Of a DNA stretch of 11,741 bases, positions 1 to 7,648 are shown piece by piece; the stretch's first letter is position 1; each line of letters starts with the position of its first letter. This DNA comes from Bacteroidota bacterium (GTDB lineage: Bacteria > Bacteroidota > Bacteroidia > Flavobacteriales > Weeksellaceae), in NCBI GenBank assembly GCA_018266965.1, contig JAFDZJ010000417.1, positions 1 to 11,741 of the forward strand, read 5' to 3'. The position numbers and the translations under genes were made by a program. The notes under the pieces were generated by a model. That model saw only the letters and a list, made by a program, of their open reading frames with translations, did no database searches and had not been told where the DNA came from.

Positions 1-703
1 ACAAATGAAATTTCAATTCGGAAATTGGGTCAAGTTCATAAGGTTCTTTGTAGGGTTGGAAAATCCTAGTGGTTTCTGTTCCTTCAACAAAAATTTTATC
101 TCCAATTCTCCTAATCCAGTTTCCTTCTCGTAGGCCTACAACTACAATATTATTTTGTGTAAGAAATTCTTTTATTCTAGTTTCTCTGGTTTCTCCATTG
201 TGTTTTAGCTCGGGATTTGGGTCCAGATAATGAGGGTTAATATTAAAAGGTACAAGTTCCATACAGTCAAAACTACTAGGATAGACAATAGGCATATCAT
301 TGGTAGTTTTCATATTGATACCTCCAATATTACTCCCTGCAGAGGTTCCAAGATAGGGTTTGCCTAGTTCAATATTCTCTTTTAGGATTTGCATCAAATT
401 TTCATCGTGAAGTTTTTTCACCAATAAAAAAGTATTTCCACCACCTGTAAAATATCCTTTGGCATTGTTAATCGCCTGTGAAGTATCTTCAAATTCGTGT
501 AGCCCTTTTACTTTTATACCTATTGTTTCGAAGAAATTTCTCACAGTTGTAGTATAGTCGTCATAAGAAATACCTCCCGGTCTTGCATAAGGGATAAATA
601 ATATTTCATCTATCTCTCTGTACAAATTGATGAGCGAGTCTTTTAGGTACTCCAAATATTTACCACCGAAAAGGGTAGAGGTTGATGCTAAAATTACATT
701 CAT
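1..703 (-). CDS. pepE: Dipeptidase E (peptidase family S51), 3' end beyond window
   Basis: This is a cytoplasmic serine peptidase that hydrolyses dipeptides with an N-terminal aspartate. Translation from the ATG at 703-701 gives 234 residues with no stop before the window edge, so the C-terminus is missing. E. coli PepE has 229 residues, so only a few residues should be lost. The nucleophile elbow GTSAGSN places the catalytic Ser at 121. NDMPIV gives Asp136 and NPHYLD gives His158. These match the Ser120/Asp135/His157 triad of E. coli PepE with a constant offset of one. The family motif HNGETRETRIKEF is at 168-180 and the glycine-rich FTGGGNTF at 85-92. The start lies 22 nt after the stop of the upstream aminopeptidase gene, with no promoter between them, so it is probably the last or a late gene of a corA-pepP-pepE transcript. 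A second ATG-like CAT at 697-699 is out of frame. Function is assigned with high confidence. Confidence 0.93.
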   Translation of the reverse strand, partial: MNVILASTSTLFGGKYLEYLKDSLINLYREIDEILFIPYARPGGISYDDYTTTVRNFFETIGIKVKGLHEFEDTSQAINNAKGYFTGGGNTFLLVKKLHDENLMQILKENIELGKPYLGTSAGSNIGGINMKTTNDMPIVYPSSFDCMELVPFNINPHYLDPNPELKHNGETRETRIKEFLTQNNIVVVGLREGNWIRRIGDKIFVEGTETTRIFQPYKEPYELDPISELKFHL

Positions 704-725
704 TTTTTTGAAAAATTTTAATAAT

Positions 726-2495
726 CTATAAAGGACTAACCAAGGTTAGGAACCAATCTTTCACTTCGCCTTCCAAATGTTTTTCCAATTTTTCTTTACA
801 TAATTGGTGGTACTTGTCAAGCCAAACAATTTCTTCTTCCGACAATATTTCTTTCACAATTATATCTTTGAAAAAAGGACAAATTGTAAGTGTTTCGAAT
901 TGATAAAATTCTCCAAATTCTGTTTTTTCTGCCAACTGTACAGCAACCAAATTTTCATGTCGGATACCATAATGATTTTCCAAATAAAATCCTGGTTCGT
1001 TGCTCACTACCATTCCGAGTAGCAATTCTTGAGGATTCATATCTTTTCGGATATTTTGTGGTCCCTCGTGAACATTCATAAAACTTCCTACACCGTGTCC
1101 TGTCCCGTGGTTGTAATCTTTTCCAGCTAACCAAAGTGGCATTCTGGCAATTGCGTCCAATTGTACTCCTTTTGTACCTTTTGGAAATTTTACCATGGAC
1201 AATCGTATCATTCCTTGCAATACCAGAGTAGCATCAATTTTAAATTGCTCTGTAACCTGTCCCAAAGGCAGAGTTCGGGTAATATCGGTTGTGCCTTCCA
1301 AATATTGTCCGCCGGAATCTACCAAAATACTACCTACATTGGAAACGGATTTGCTCCCAATTTCTTTGGCAGAATAATGGCAAATAGCATCGTTACCTGC
1401 ATATCCAACAATACTACCAAAACTTTCTCCTACAAAATTATCACAAGCAGCACGGAAAGATTTTAGTTTGACCCCGATAGAATATTCTGTCATTTCCTCT
1501 TTTCCAGCTTGGTGAGTTAGCCAATAGAGAAATTTTACCATGGCAACACCATCTCTTTCCATTACCGTTCGGAATCCTGCCAATTCGGTTTTGTTTTTTT
1601 GAGCTTTCATCAAATTTCCAGGAGCAGCATCGAAAATCAAATCATTTTTTTCTTGTAAAGCAACAACAATGGATTGATTGGTATTAGGAGATAATAGTAT
1701 TTTTTCTCCTTTTATTTTGGATAGATAAGGAATAAAAGTATCATAATTTTCAACAGAAATATTTGCTGTATGTAGTTGTTGTATGGCATCATTATTCAAT
1801 TTGTTAGGAGCTACAAATAGGGTAGTGTTGTCCAAAGTGAGATAGATAAAACCTAAAAACACTGGGTTGCAATCCACATCGCTACCTCTCAAATTGAGTG
1901 TCCAAGCAACATCGTCCAAGCTATATATGATATGAGAAGTTACTCCCAAAGTTTGCATTTTTTCTCTAATAGCAGTAATTTTATCATTTACGGATAATCC
2001 AGCTCTTTCTACAGGGTGAGTATAGATTTGGTTTTCCGATGGTTTGGGTTGGTTATCCCAGATGCGTTGAATAAGATTTTGGTTATCCAATTTTATATGA
2101 TGGGTGGATAATTTATTATTCAGAATTTGCCAATTGGCATGAGAAGTTGCCGAAAAATTAGTCGCAACAGTTCCATTGTTAGGGATATTAGCGATTATCC
2201 AATCGATATAGTTAGGAGTCCCATCAACACCATCTTTCATTAGTTCTATTTCGGAATTTTTCAATTCTATTGGAGCTTGTACAAAATATCTTCCATCTGT
2301 CCATAGTGCTGCTTTGTCTTTTAAGATAACAACAAAGCCCGCAGAACCTGTGAAGCCAGAAATCCAAGCTCTTTCTTGCCATTCTTCTGGCAAATATTCG
2401 CTCATGTGTGGATCGGCTGAATAAACAATGTAGGCATCTATTTTATTTTCCTGCATTTTATTTCTGAGTGCAGCAATTCTTTCTTGTATAGTCAT
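726..2495 (-). CDS. pepP: Xaa-Pro aminopeptidase (M24B family, long eukaryote-like form)
   Basis: This cytoplasmic dinuclear-metal aminopeptidase removes N-terminal residues that precede proline. At 589 residues it is the long three-domain form, like human XPNPEP1, rather than the shorter E. coli PepP. Two creatinase-type N-terminal domains span about 5-135 and 165-300. The pita-bread catalytic domain spans about 310-525, and a C-terminal M24_C extension about 530-589. All five metal ligands are visible: Asp393 (VDSGG), Asp404 (TTDITRT), His467 (GTGHGVG), Glu500 (SNEPGFY) and Glu514 (RHENLV). The proton-shuttle histidines His373 (CHYSA) and His476 (VHEGP) are also present. Spacing of these residues matches the human enzyme almost exactly. 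The start is the only sensible one, just before the MTIQERIAALRNKM helix. The gene lies 71 nt downstream of corA and 22 nt upstream of pepE, both in the same direction. The symbol pepP is used in the broad sense. Confidence 0.95.
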   Translation of the reverse strand: MTIQERIAALRNKMQENKIDAYIVYSADPHMSEYLPEEWQERAWISGFTGSAGFVVILKDKAALWTDGRYFVQAPIELKNSEIELMKDGVDGTPNYIDWIIANIPNNGTVATNFSATSHANWQILNNKLSTHHIKLDNQNLIQRIWDNQPKPSENQIYTHPVERAGLSVNDKITAIREKMQTLGVTSHIIYSLDDVAWTLNLRGSDVDCNPVFLGFIYLTLDNTTLFVAPNKLNNDAIQQLHTANISVENYDTFIPYLSKIKGEKILLSPNTNQSIVVALQEKNDLIFDAAPGNLMKAQKNKTELAGFRTVMERDGVAMVKFLYWLTHQAGKEEMTEYSIGVKLKSFRAACDNFVGESFGSIVGYAGNDAICHYSAKEIGSKSVSNVGSILVDSGGQYLEGTTDITRTLPLGQVTEQFKIDATLVLQGMIRLSMVKFPKGTKGVQLDAIARMPLWLAGKDYNHGTGHGVGSFMNVHEGPQNIRKDMNPQELLLGMVVSNEPGFYLENHYGIRHENLVAVQLAEKTEFGEFYQFETLTICPFFKDIIVKEILSEEEIVWLDKYHQLCKEKLEKHLEGEVKDWFLTLVSPL

Positions 2496-2566
2496 TTTTT
2501 TGTTGAATTATTTTGGTGGAGTAAAATTATAAAATTTAAAAAAGTAAATGAAGAAATTACTCAATT

Positions 2567-3469
2567 TTATTTCCATTTTTTTCTTTTGAAATAGATAAAA
2601 GTTGAAATTACGATTAGTGCCATCAATCCGAGTGTAAGGAAATATCCGGATTTTGTTTTTAGTTCGGGCATATATTCAAAATTCATTCCATAGACTCCTG
2701 CTATAAAGGTAATGGGTAAAAAATAAACCGAATAGAGTGCCAATAATTTCATTACCTGATTGGCTTTTTGGTCGGATAAAGCTAGGAATAGGGAAATAAG
2801 ATGTGTTGTTTGGGCATTAAGATGATCAAACTTGTTACTGATGTCTTTGTATTTGTCTTGCAAATCAAAAAATTGAGTATCCGATATATTTATTTTTTTA
2901 AAATTATTGACCCAATCTGCCGATATAGAAAGTAATCTCATATTGAGTCCGGTTTTTCTTTTCAGTTTGTAAAGTTTTCGGATAACATTAGAATTGTTAT
3001 TCCCATTCAGGAACATATCATTTTCTATATTGTCTATTTCATCTTGGACTATTTTGTTTTCTACATCAAAGGATTTTAGGACATTTAGTGCCAATTGCAA
3101 TGCTATATTTTCTTTGGTAATTTGTATTTTGCCAAGTTCCAACTCTTTTTTACACTCAACGATGCTGTTATTTTTTATTCTATGGATAGTCAGTATGGTA
3201 TTGTCCAGCAAGTAAATTCCTAATTTGGTGGAAATATCACTCATGGTATTCAGGCCTGTTCTTTCCTGTTTGGTGTTTTCTCTTGTTAGGAAAAATTGAA
3301 TTCCTATGTGTTCTTCATATTTTGGTAAGTGGTTGGCAACCAACATATCCTCCATCAAAAGGGTATCAATTGCATATTTCTTCTGAAGCAATTTTATATC
3401 ATCAATATTTGGATTTTCACAATCTATCCATTCGCAATTATCTGTTTTTATAAAGGTTGATATTGGCAT
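2567..3469 (-). CDS. corA: CorA-family Mg2+/Co2+ transporter
   Basis: This is an inner-membrane pentameric channel for Mg2+ (and Co2+) uptake. Of its 300 residues, about 1-235 form the cytoplasmic domain, including a long charged helix around 135-180 and a stalk helix around 200-245. Two transmembrane segments close the protein. TM1 runs about 240-260 and ends in the diagnostic YGMNFEYMPE with the GMN selectivity motif at 261-263. TM2 runs about 276-294 and is followed by the basic cytoplasmic tail FKRKKWK. The length and domain order fit the ordinary CorA family. The start ATG at 3469 gives the expected N-terminal cytoplasmic domain. The gene sits just downstream of the RRM gene's terminator and upstream of two peptidase genes. 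A TAnnTTTG-like box lies about 45 nt upstream. The metal cannot be told from the sequence. Confidence 0.93.
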   Translation of the reverse strand: MPISTFIKTDNCEWIDCENPNIDDIKLLQKKYAIDTLLMEDMLVANHLPKYEEHIGIQFFLTRENTKQERTGLNTMSDISTKLGIYLLDNTILTIHRIKNNSIVECKKELELGKIQITKENIALQLALNVLKSFDVENKIVQDEIDNIENDMFLNGNNNSNVIRKLYKLKRKTGLNMRLLSISADWVNNFKKINISDTQFFDLQDKYKDISNKFDHLNAQTTHLISLFLALSDQKANQVMKLLALYSVYFLPITFIAGVYGMNFEYMPELKTKSGYFLTLGLMALIVISTFIYFKRKKWK

Positions 3470-3513
3470 AGCTAATTTGAAATAAACTTTGGTTTTATAA
3501 AAAATAATTTAGT

Positions 3514-3521
3514 CAAAAATA
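3514..3521 (-). promoter_or_regulatory. Candidate -7 promoter element for corA
   Basis: Read on the minus strand this is TATTTTTG, an exact match to the Bacteroidota -7 pattern TAnnTTTG, located 45 nt before the corA start and just after the RRM terminator. No -33 TTG/TTTG is found at the usual distance, so the call is weak. Confidence 0.35.
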
Positions 3522-3531
3522 TAAAATTTAT

Positions 3532-3563
3532 CAAAAAAAAATCCATCTTTTTCAAGATGGATT
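3532..3563 (-). terminator. Intrinsic terminator of the RRM gene
   Basis: On the minus strand the stem AATCCATCTT pairs perfectly with AAGATGGATT around a GAAA loop (10 bp) and is followed directly by a run of eight T. It starts about 24 nt after the stop of the RRM gene and separates that gene from corA. Confidence 0.88.
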
Positions 3564-3586
3564 AGTGTTATATAGAAAGTGTTGGA

Positions 3587-3901
3587 TTACCACTCACCTC
3601 TGTTTCCACGATTTTCTCTGTATCCACCACGGTTGTTACCAAAACTTCTTGGTTTTTCTTCTCTTGGTTTTGCTTCAGAAATATTCATTGCTCTTTGTTT
3701 GTACTCAGTTTGGTTAAGTCCTTCAATAGCAGCTCTTGCCTCATCATCGTTTGGCATTTCCACAAATCCGAAACCACGGCTTCTGCCAGTTTCTCTGTCG
3801 GTAATAATTTTTGCGGAATCTACAGTTCCATAGTTTTCAAAAAGAGCTTGTAGCTCGGACTCAACAGCTGAATAGTTGAGATTAGAAATAAAAATGTTCA
3901 T
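3587..3901 (-). CDS. Small RRM-domain RNA-binding protein
   Basis: This is a 104-residue cytoplasmic RNA-binding protein with one RNA recognition motif (about 2-76) and a short Arg/Gly-rich tail. RNP2 is IFISNL at 3-8 and RNP1 is RGFGFVEM at 42-49, with the aromatic positions needed for RNA stacking. The tail (about 79-104) carries repeated RG and RGG-like steps and ends in NRGEW. Single-RRM proteins of this size with a Gly/Arg tail occur in Bacteroidota and cyanobacteria, where some are induced by cold. Whether this one is cold-induced cannot be seen here. It is transcribed alone: an intrinsic terminator follows, and the divergent udk operon lies upstream. No good -7/-33 promoter pair was found in the 276-nt AT-rich spacer before it. 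Confidence 0.92.
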   Translation of the reverse strand: MNIFISNLNYSAVESELQALFENYGTVDSAKIITDRETGRSRGFGFVEMPNDDEARAAIEGLNQTEYKQRAMNISEAKPREEKPRSFGNNRGGYRENRGNRGEW

Positions 3902-4177
3902 AAAAAAAAATTTGTTGTTAATTATATCGAGGAAACTAACAAACGACTGAACATTGATAATCCCTATAAATAATTTGGTGCAAGGTACATCAATTTATAC
4001 ATATAATAATATTTTTTTTAATTTTTATTTTAAATTTTTAATTATGGGTAATTGTTGTTTGTTTAAATTATTGAAATTCAGTATTTTATAATTTAAAATA
4101 ATTGAAATATTTTTTTTGAATTTCTAATCACTCAAATTTTTATACAAAATACTATCTTTGTAAAAATAATATATAGA
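3902..4177. other. Divergent AT-rich intergenic region
   Basis: This spacer between the leftward RRM gene and the rightward udk operon is extremely AT-rich and contains long A and T runs. Only the udk -7 box near its right end could be supported. There is no open reading frame or RNA gene, and the RRM promoter was not recognised. Confidence 0.6.
4153..4160 (+). promoter_or_regulatory. Candidate -7 promoter element of the udk operon
   Basis: TATCTTTG matches TAnnTTTG exactly and ends 17 nt before the udk ATG, implying a leader of roughly 10 nt. The nearest upstream TTTG (4115-4118) is too distant for a standard -33 element, so support comes from one element and position only. Confidence 0.5.
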
Positions 4178-4798
4178 ATGTTAGTAATTGGAATTGCCGG
4201 AGGTACCGGAAGTGGAAAAACAACTGTTGTTAATAAAATATTGCAACAACTGAATGCAGAAGGAGTAAATGTCTTATCACAAGACAATTATTATCACGAC
4301 AATCAACATCTTTCTTTAACCGAAAGAGAAGCACTCAATTATGACCACCCCAAATCTATTGATTTCGAATTATTATTGAAACATGTGAAAGCTCTGAAAA
4401 ACAAAGAAAGTATAGAGCAACCCATCTATAGTTTTGTAACCCATTCCAGAACCGGAGATCATGTATTAGTAGAACCGAAAAATGTACTAATTGTGGAAGG
4501 AATTTTGGTACTCACCCATCATGAACTACTAAAAGAATATGACCTAAAAGTATTTGTACATGCCGATTCCGATGAAAGACTTATCCGAAGAATCCGTAGA
4601 GATACCCAGGAAAGAGGAAGGGACCTGAACGAAGTCTTACACAGGTACCAAACTACCCTGAAACCTATGCACCAAGAATTTATAGAGCCATCTAAAAACG
4701 AAGCTGACCTGATTGTTCCTAACATGAAACAAAATTCAGTAGCCATAGATTTTCTGACAACGGTAATCAATAATTCATTAAAAAAACCACAATTATGA
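4178..4798 (+). CDS. udk: Uridine kinase
   Basis: This cytoplasmic kinase phosphorylates uridine and cytidine with ATP or GTP in pyrimidine salvage. It has 206 residues, the normal size for the family. The P-loop GGTGSGKT is at 8-15. The substrate-side Asp36 lies in SQDNYYHD, a uridine kinase signature. NYDHP at 54-58 and the Walker-B-like strand IVEGIL at 105-110 follow. The lid segment RRIRRDTQERGRDL at 137-150 has the arginines expected for phosphate binding. The start ATG directly precedes the first strand VIGIAGG. It is the first gene of a four-gene operon, and its TGA overlaps the next ATG in an ATGA arrangement. Confidence 0.96.
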   Translation: MLVIGIAGGTGSGKTTVVNKILQQLNAEGVNVLSQDNYYHDNQHLSLTEREALNYDHPKSIDFELLLKHVKALKNKESIEQPIYSFVTHSRTGDHVLVEPKNVLIVEGILVLTHHELLKEYDLKVFVHADSDERLIRRIRRDTQERGRDLNEVLHRYQTTLKPMHQEFIEPSKNEADLIVPNMKQNSVAIDFLTTVINNSLKKPQL

Positions 4799-5157
4799 TA
4801 GGAAATAAAGAGGAACTTATAAAAAAAATTACTCCCAAATCTCAACAATACAGATTTGTGAGGAAATGGATTTTGAACAAATATACCCTTACCATTTTTA
4901 TTTTTTTGATTTGGATGATATTTTTCGACAACACTTCCTTCTTGGTTATCAATGATTTGAATAAAGAAATCAACAAGTATGAAGAGCAACTGCAGTATTA
5001 TAAATCCGAATATGAAAAAAACGACGGTTATTACAAGAAATTGATGAGTAATAGAGAAGAGAAACAAAAATTTGCACGAGAAAATTATTTTATGAAAAAA
5101 CCAAATGAAGAAATTTTCATAATCGTTGCAGACAGTACAAAATCATCTAAAAAATAA
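4795..5157 (+). CDS. FtsB/DivIC-like septum formation initiator protein
   Basis: This is a small bitopic membrane protein of the divisome, the FtsB/DivIC type, which links the FtsQ-like and FtsL-like proteins to septal wall synthesis. It has 120 residues. A short basic cytoplasmic N-terminus (1-30) precedes one transmembrane helix at about 31-45. A heptad-like coiled coil follows at about 52-84, and then the family motif KFARENYFMKKPNEEIFII at 92-110. The last of these is the most telling feature. It overlaps udk by 4 nt and lies 30 nt before mutA, so it is likely translated by coupling with udk. It is longer at the N-terminus than E. coli FtsB, as is common in Bacteroidota. The gene symbol is left empty because ftsB versus divIC cannot be decided here. 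Confidence 0.88.
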   Translation: MIGNKEELIKKITPKSQQYRFVRKWILNKYTLTIFIFLIWMIFFDNTSFLVINDLNKEINKYEEQLQYYKSEYEKNDGYYKKLMSNREEKQKFARENYFMKKPNEEIFIIVADSTKSSKK

Positions 5158-5187
5158 AAGTAAAATCCGAACAAATAAAGACATATT

Positions 5188-6351
5188 ATGTTTCCAAAAA
5201 TAACTACATCCGACTGGGAAAATTTAGTAAAAAAACAACTAAAAACAGAGGATATTTATCCACAACTAACCAAAGAAAACCTAGAAGGAATTGTTGTAAA
5301 ACCTTATTATCACAATCATCAACAATATTTCCCAACTTTACCAAAAATTGAAGAAAGTACACAGTTGGTATCCAATTACTTGGAAGATAGTGAGGACGAA
5401 ATCTATGCTTATTTACTGAACAACAATGTCGAAAATCTAACTGACAAATCTATATATATTGCCAATAAAGACCTAGCCGAACATATAAAAATAGAAGACG
5501 ACAACAACTACTATGCTTTGGTTGATGTGCTGAACGAAAATACAGCATCTATAGATGAAGTATTGGCAAAAGAATTATTGTCCAAAGGCTTACAAAAAAG
5601 TATTTGTGTAGATATTGCTTTTCTACAAAACGCAGGTGCTTCTATCATACAACAATTGGGATATGCTATGGCAAAAATCAAAGAATTGGTAGAAAATTTC
5701 GGGATAGAAGTTATGGATAAAATCATCATAAAAACCGCTATAGGAGGAAATTATTTCTTTGAAATTGCAAAAATTCGTGCTTTCAAAATACTTTTCTATC
5801 AGCTTTCCAAGGAATTAGGAATAGCAAGTATTCCTTATATATTCGCTGAAACTTCCCACAGAAACAAATCTGTTTTCGATGAGGAAAACAATCTTATCCG
5901 CTCGACATTGGAATTGGCTGCCGCCATGATTGGTGGTGCAGACGTTGTATATAGCCATAATTACAAAATAAATAATCCTAGCGATTTGTCCGGCGAAATT
6001 TCCTTCAAACAACAAATTGTCCTAGCCTACGAAAGTATCATAAATGTTTTTGAAGATGCAGCCAATGGAAGTTATTTTGTAGAAGATATTACACAGCAAA
6101 TGGCTGAAAAATCTTGGCAATTATTAGTAGAAATAGAAGAAGAAGGTGGTTATATAGAATTGCTGAAAACAGGAAAAATACAAAACAATATCTATCAACA
6201 CGCCACAAAGGAACAACAATGGGTTGTAGATGGAAAGATAAAACTAATTGGGGTAAATATGTTTCCAAAATTAGAAACTACAAAATCCATAGACCAACTA
6301 TATAATAGTAACGAAATAAAAGAAGTGAGATGGTCTGAAATGTATGAATAA
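5188..6351 (+). CDS. mutA: Methylmalonyl-CoA mutase, small (beta) subunit, short form
   Basis: This is the non-catalytic partner of the B12-dependent mutase that interconverts succinyl-CoA and methylmalonyl-CoA in propionate metabolism. It has 387 residues. The TIM-barrel landmarks of the family are recognisable: NYFFEIAKIRAFKILF at 188-203, the segment from AETSHRN (220) to IGGADVV (248-254), and NGSYFVEDITQQMAEKSW at 293-310 followed by EIEEEGGYIELL. The family end-of-barrel motif appears as LIGVNMFP at 353-360. The protein stops about 27 residues later, so the C-terminal cobalamin-binding-like domain of longer homologues is absent. The catalytic alpha subunit, which carries the B12 site, is not in this window and must be encoded elsewhere for the enzyme to work. 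The start lies 30 nt after the ftsB-like gene, and the stop overlaps the next gene by 8 nt. Confidence 0.88.
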   Translation: MFPKITTSDWENLVKKQLKTEDIYPQLTKENLEGIVVKPYYHNHQQYFPTLPKIEESTQLVSNYLEDSEDEIYAYLLNNNVENLTDKSIYIANKDLAEHIKIEDDNNYYALVDVLNENTASIDEVLAKELLSKGLQKSICVDIAFLQNAGASIIQQLGYAMAKIKELVENFGIEVMDKIIIKTAIGGNYFFEIAKIRAFKILFYQLSKELGIASIPYIFAETSHRNKSVFDEENNLIRSTLELAAAMIGGADVVYSHNYKINNPSDLSGEISFKQQIVLAYESIINVFEDAANGSYFVEDITQQMAEKSWQLLVEIEEEGGYIELLKTGKIQNNIYQHATKEQQWVVDGKIKLIGVNMFPKLETTKSIDQLYNSNEIKEVRWSEMYE

Positions 6352-7495
6352 AAATATACTAAATTCCGAAGTTCAGGAATTCATACAACAAAATTACGGA
6401 GTCGATTTGCATCAATTATTATTGAGGAAATCTCCATTTCCAAATGTGTCGATGTTAGAAATTGTTCAACAGGTACATGGAAAGAAAGTAGCCGAAAAAA
6501 AATTTCAATTTTTGTTGTGCGATACTATAATATTCCCACCCAATCTCAATTTAGAACAAGCCAGTTCCGAGAGTACAGGAAAATACAAGGCTTCTCAAAT
6601 AAAAGGTAAATCTTTTGTAGATATTACCTGTGGATTTGGGATTGATGCGTATTGGATTTCTAAAAATTTCTCCAATATTTTTTTGGTAGAAAAAAATACT
6701 GAATTGTTGGAGATAGTACAACACAATTGGTCTGTTTTGGGTAGAGATGCTCATTTTATTAACAAAGATTTGCATTTGTTTATTAATGAAAATAATAACA
6801 AATATGATGTATTGTATCTGGACCCTGCCAGAAGAAACGAACATCAAAAAAAAGTCTTTTTGTTGGAAGATTTGTCGCCAAACTTAATAGAAATTCAGGG
6901 CAAATTGTTGAAAATTGCCGATAGAATATTGGTGAAACTTTCACCATTAATAGATATTCATTATTTGGCACAAACAATAGAGAATATATCGGAAATACAT
7001 ATTGTAGCGGTAAAAAACGAAGTGAAAGAATTGTTGGTATTCATAAGTAAATCCGTAGAACGAATCCAAATAAAAGCCATAAATTTAGAAAGCTCTGAAC
7101 CGGAAATTTCATTTTTTTTAGATGAAATTTCTTTGGCAAAAGCACAATTTTCCGAACCTCAAAAATATTTGTATCTACCCAACAATGCTTTATTGAAAAC
7201 TGGTGCATTCAATTGGATTTCTCAAAAATATTCTTTAGAAAAATTACACCCAAACACACATCTATATACAAGTAACGAAAAAATAGAAAATTTTCCGGGA
7301 AGAGTTTTAACTGCGAAAATCATTAACCCAAAATCTTTGAAAAAAGGAGAACAATACAACATCATTTCCAAAAATTATCCCCTGAAACCCGAAGAAATAA
7401 AAAAGAAATACCAACTAAAAGATGGGGGAGAGGAATATATCATTTTTACCCAAAGCCAAAAGGGTAAAGTTGTGCTTTCTACCAAAAACTTGTAA
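6344..7495 (+). CDS. PG_1098-like class I SAM-dependent methyltransferase with THUMP-like C-terminal domain
   Basis: This is a predicted cytoplasmic methyltransferase of 383 residues, of the type represented by Porphyromonas gingivalis PG_1098; the substrate is not known, and an RNA target is an inference from the THUMP-like domain. The N-terminal helical part (1-85) is followed by the Rossmann methyltransferase domain. SAM-binding motif I is FVDITCGFGI at 91-100, and the acidic end of strand 2 is FLVEKN at 113-118. Motif IV is YLDPARR at 158-164, a DPAR variant of the DPPY-type catalytic loop. Residues from about 275 form the ferredoxin-like and THUMP-like part and include FPGRVLTAK at 317-325. 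The ATG overlaps the mutA stop by 8 nt, so it is the last gene of the udk operon and probably coupled to mutA. No T-rich terminator follows closely, though a large stem-loop does. Confidence 0.85.
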   Translation: MNKNILNSEVQEFIQQNYGVDLHQLLLRKSPFPNVSMLEIVQQVHGKKVAEKKFQFLLCDTIIFPPNLNLEQASSESTGKYKASQIKGKSFVDITCGFGIDAYWISKNFSNIFLVEKNTELLEIVQHNWSVLGRDAHFINKDLHLFINENNNKYDVLYLDPARRNEHQKKVFLLEDLSPNLIEIQGKLLKIADRILVKLSPLIDIHYLAQTIENISEIHIVAVKNEVKELLVFISKSVERIQIKAINLESSEPEISFFLDEISLAKAQFSEPQKYLYLPNNALLKTGAFNWISQKYSLEKLHPNTHLYTSNEKIENFPGRVLTAKIINPKSLKKGEQYNIISKNYPLKPEEIKKKYQLKDGGEEYIIFTQSQKGKVVLSTKNL

Positions 7496-7510
7496 CAGAT
7501 AATTTGAAAA

Positions 7511-7560
7511 TCATCATTTGGATAGCTTATTTTGTTGATGATAGAATGACTATCTAAATG
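7511..7560 (+). other. Two mutually exclusive inverted repeats after the udk operon
   Basis: CATTTGGATAG (7515-7525) pairs with CTATCTAAATG (7550-7560), 11 pairs including one G-U, around a 24-nt loop. TCATCA (7511-7516) also pairs with TGATGA (7536-7541). The two stems share bases, so only one can form at a time. No T-run follows, so a standard intrinsic terminator is not supported. The position is the 3' untranslated region of the methyltransferase gene, upstream of the next promoter. Confidence 0.45.
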
Positions 7561-7598
7561 TAAAAAATCATTTTTATAAAATTTATTTTAAAAAGATG

Positions 7599-7629
7599 TT
7601 GTTGCAACTAGCAATATTTCTTATTTTTG
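7599..7629 (+). promoter_or_regulatory. Promoter of the OmpA-domain lipoprotein gene
   Basis: The -7 box TATTTTTG (7622-7629) fits TAnnTTTG exactly. TTG occurs at 7599-7601 and 7602-7604, giving spacers of 20 and 17 nt, within the flavobacterial range. The ATG follows 19 nt after the -7 box. This is the best-formed promoter in the window. Confidence 0.7.
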
Positions 7630-7648
7630 AAAAATTAAAAATTTAGGA

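Noticed and set aside
4519..5067. 182-codon open frame on the minus strand across the end of udk and most of the ftsB-like gene
   Set aside because: It is antisense to two genes with clear family motifs. Its translation is a hydrophobic, low-complexity product of the complementary AT-rich codons, with no recognisable domain.
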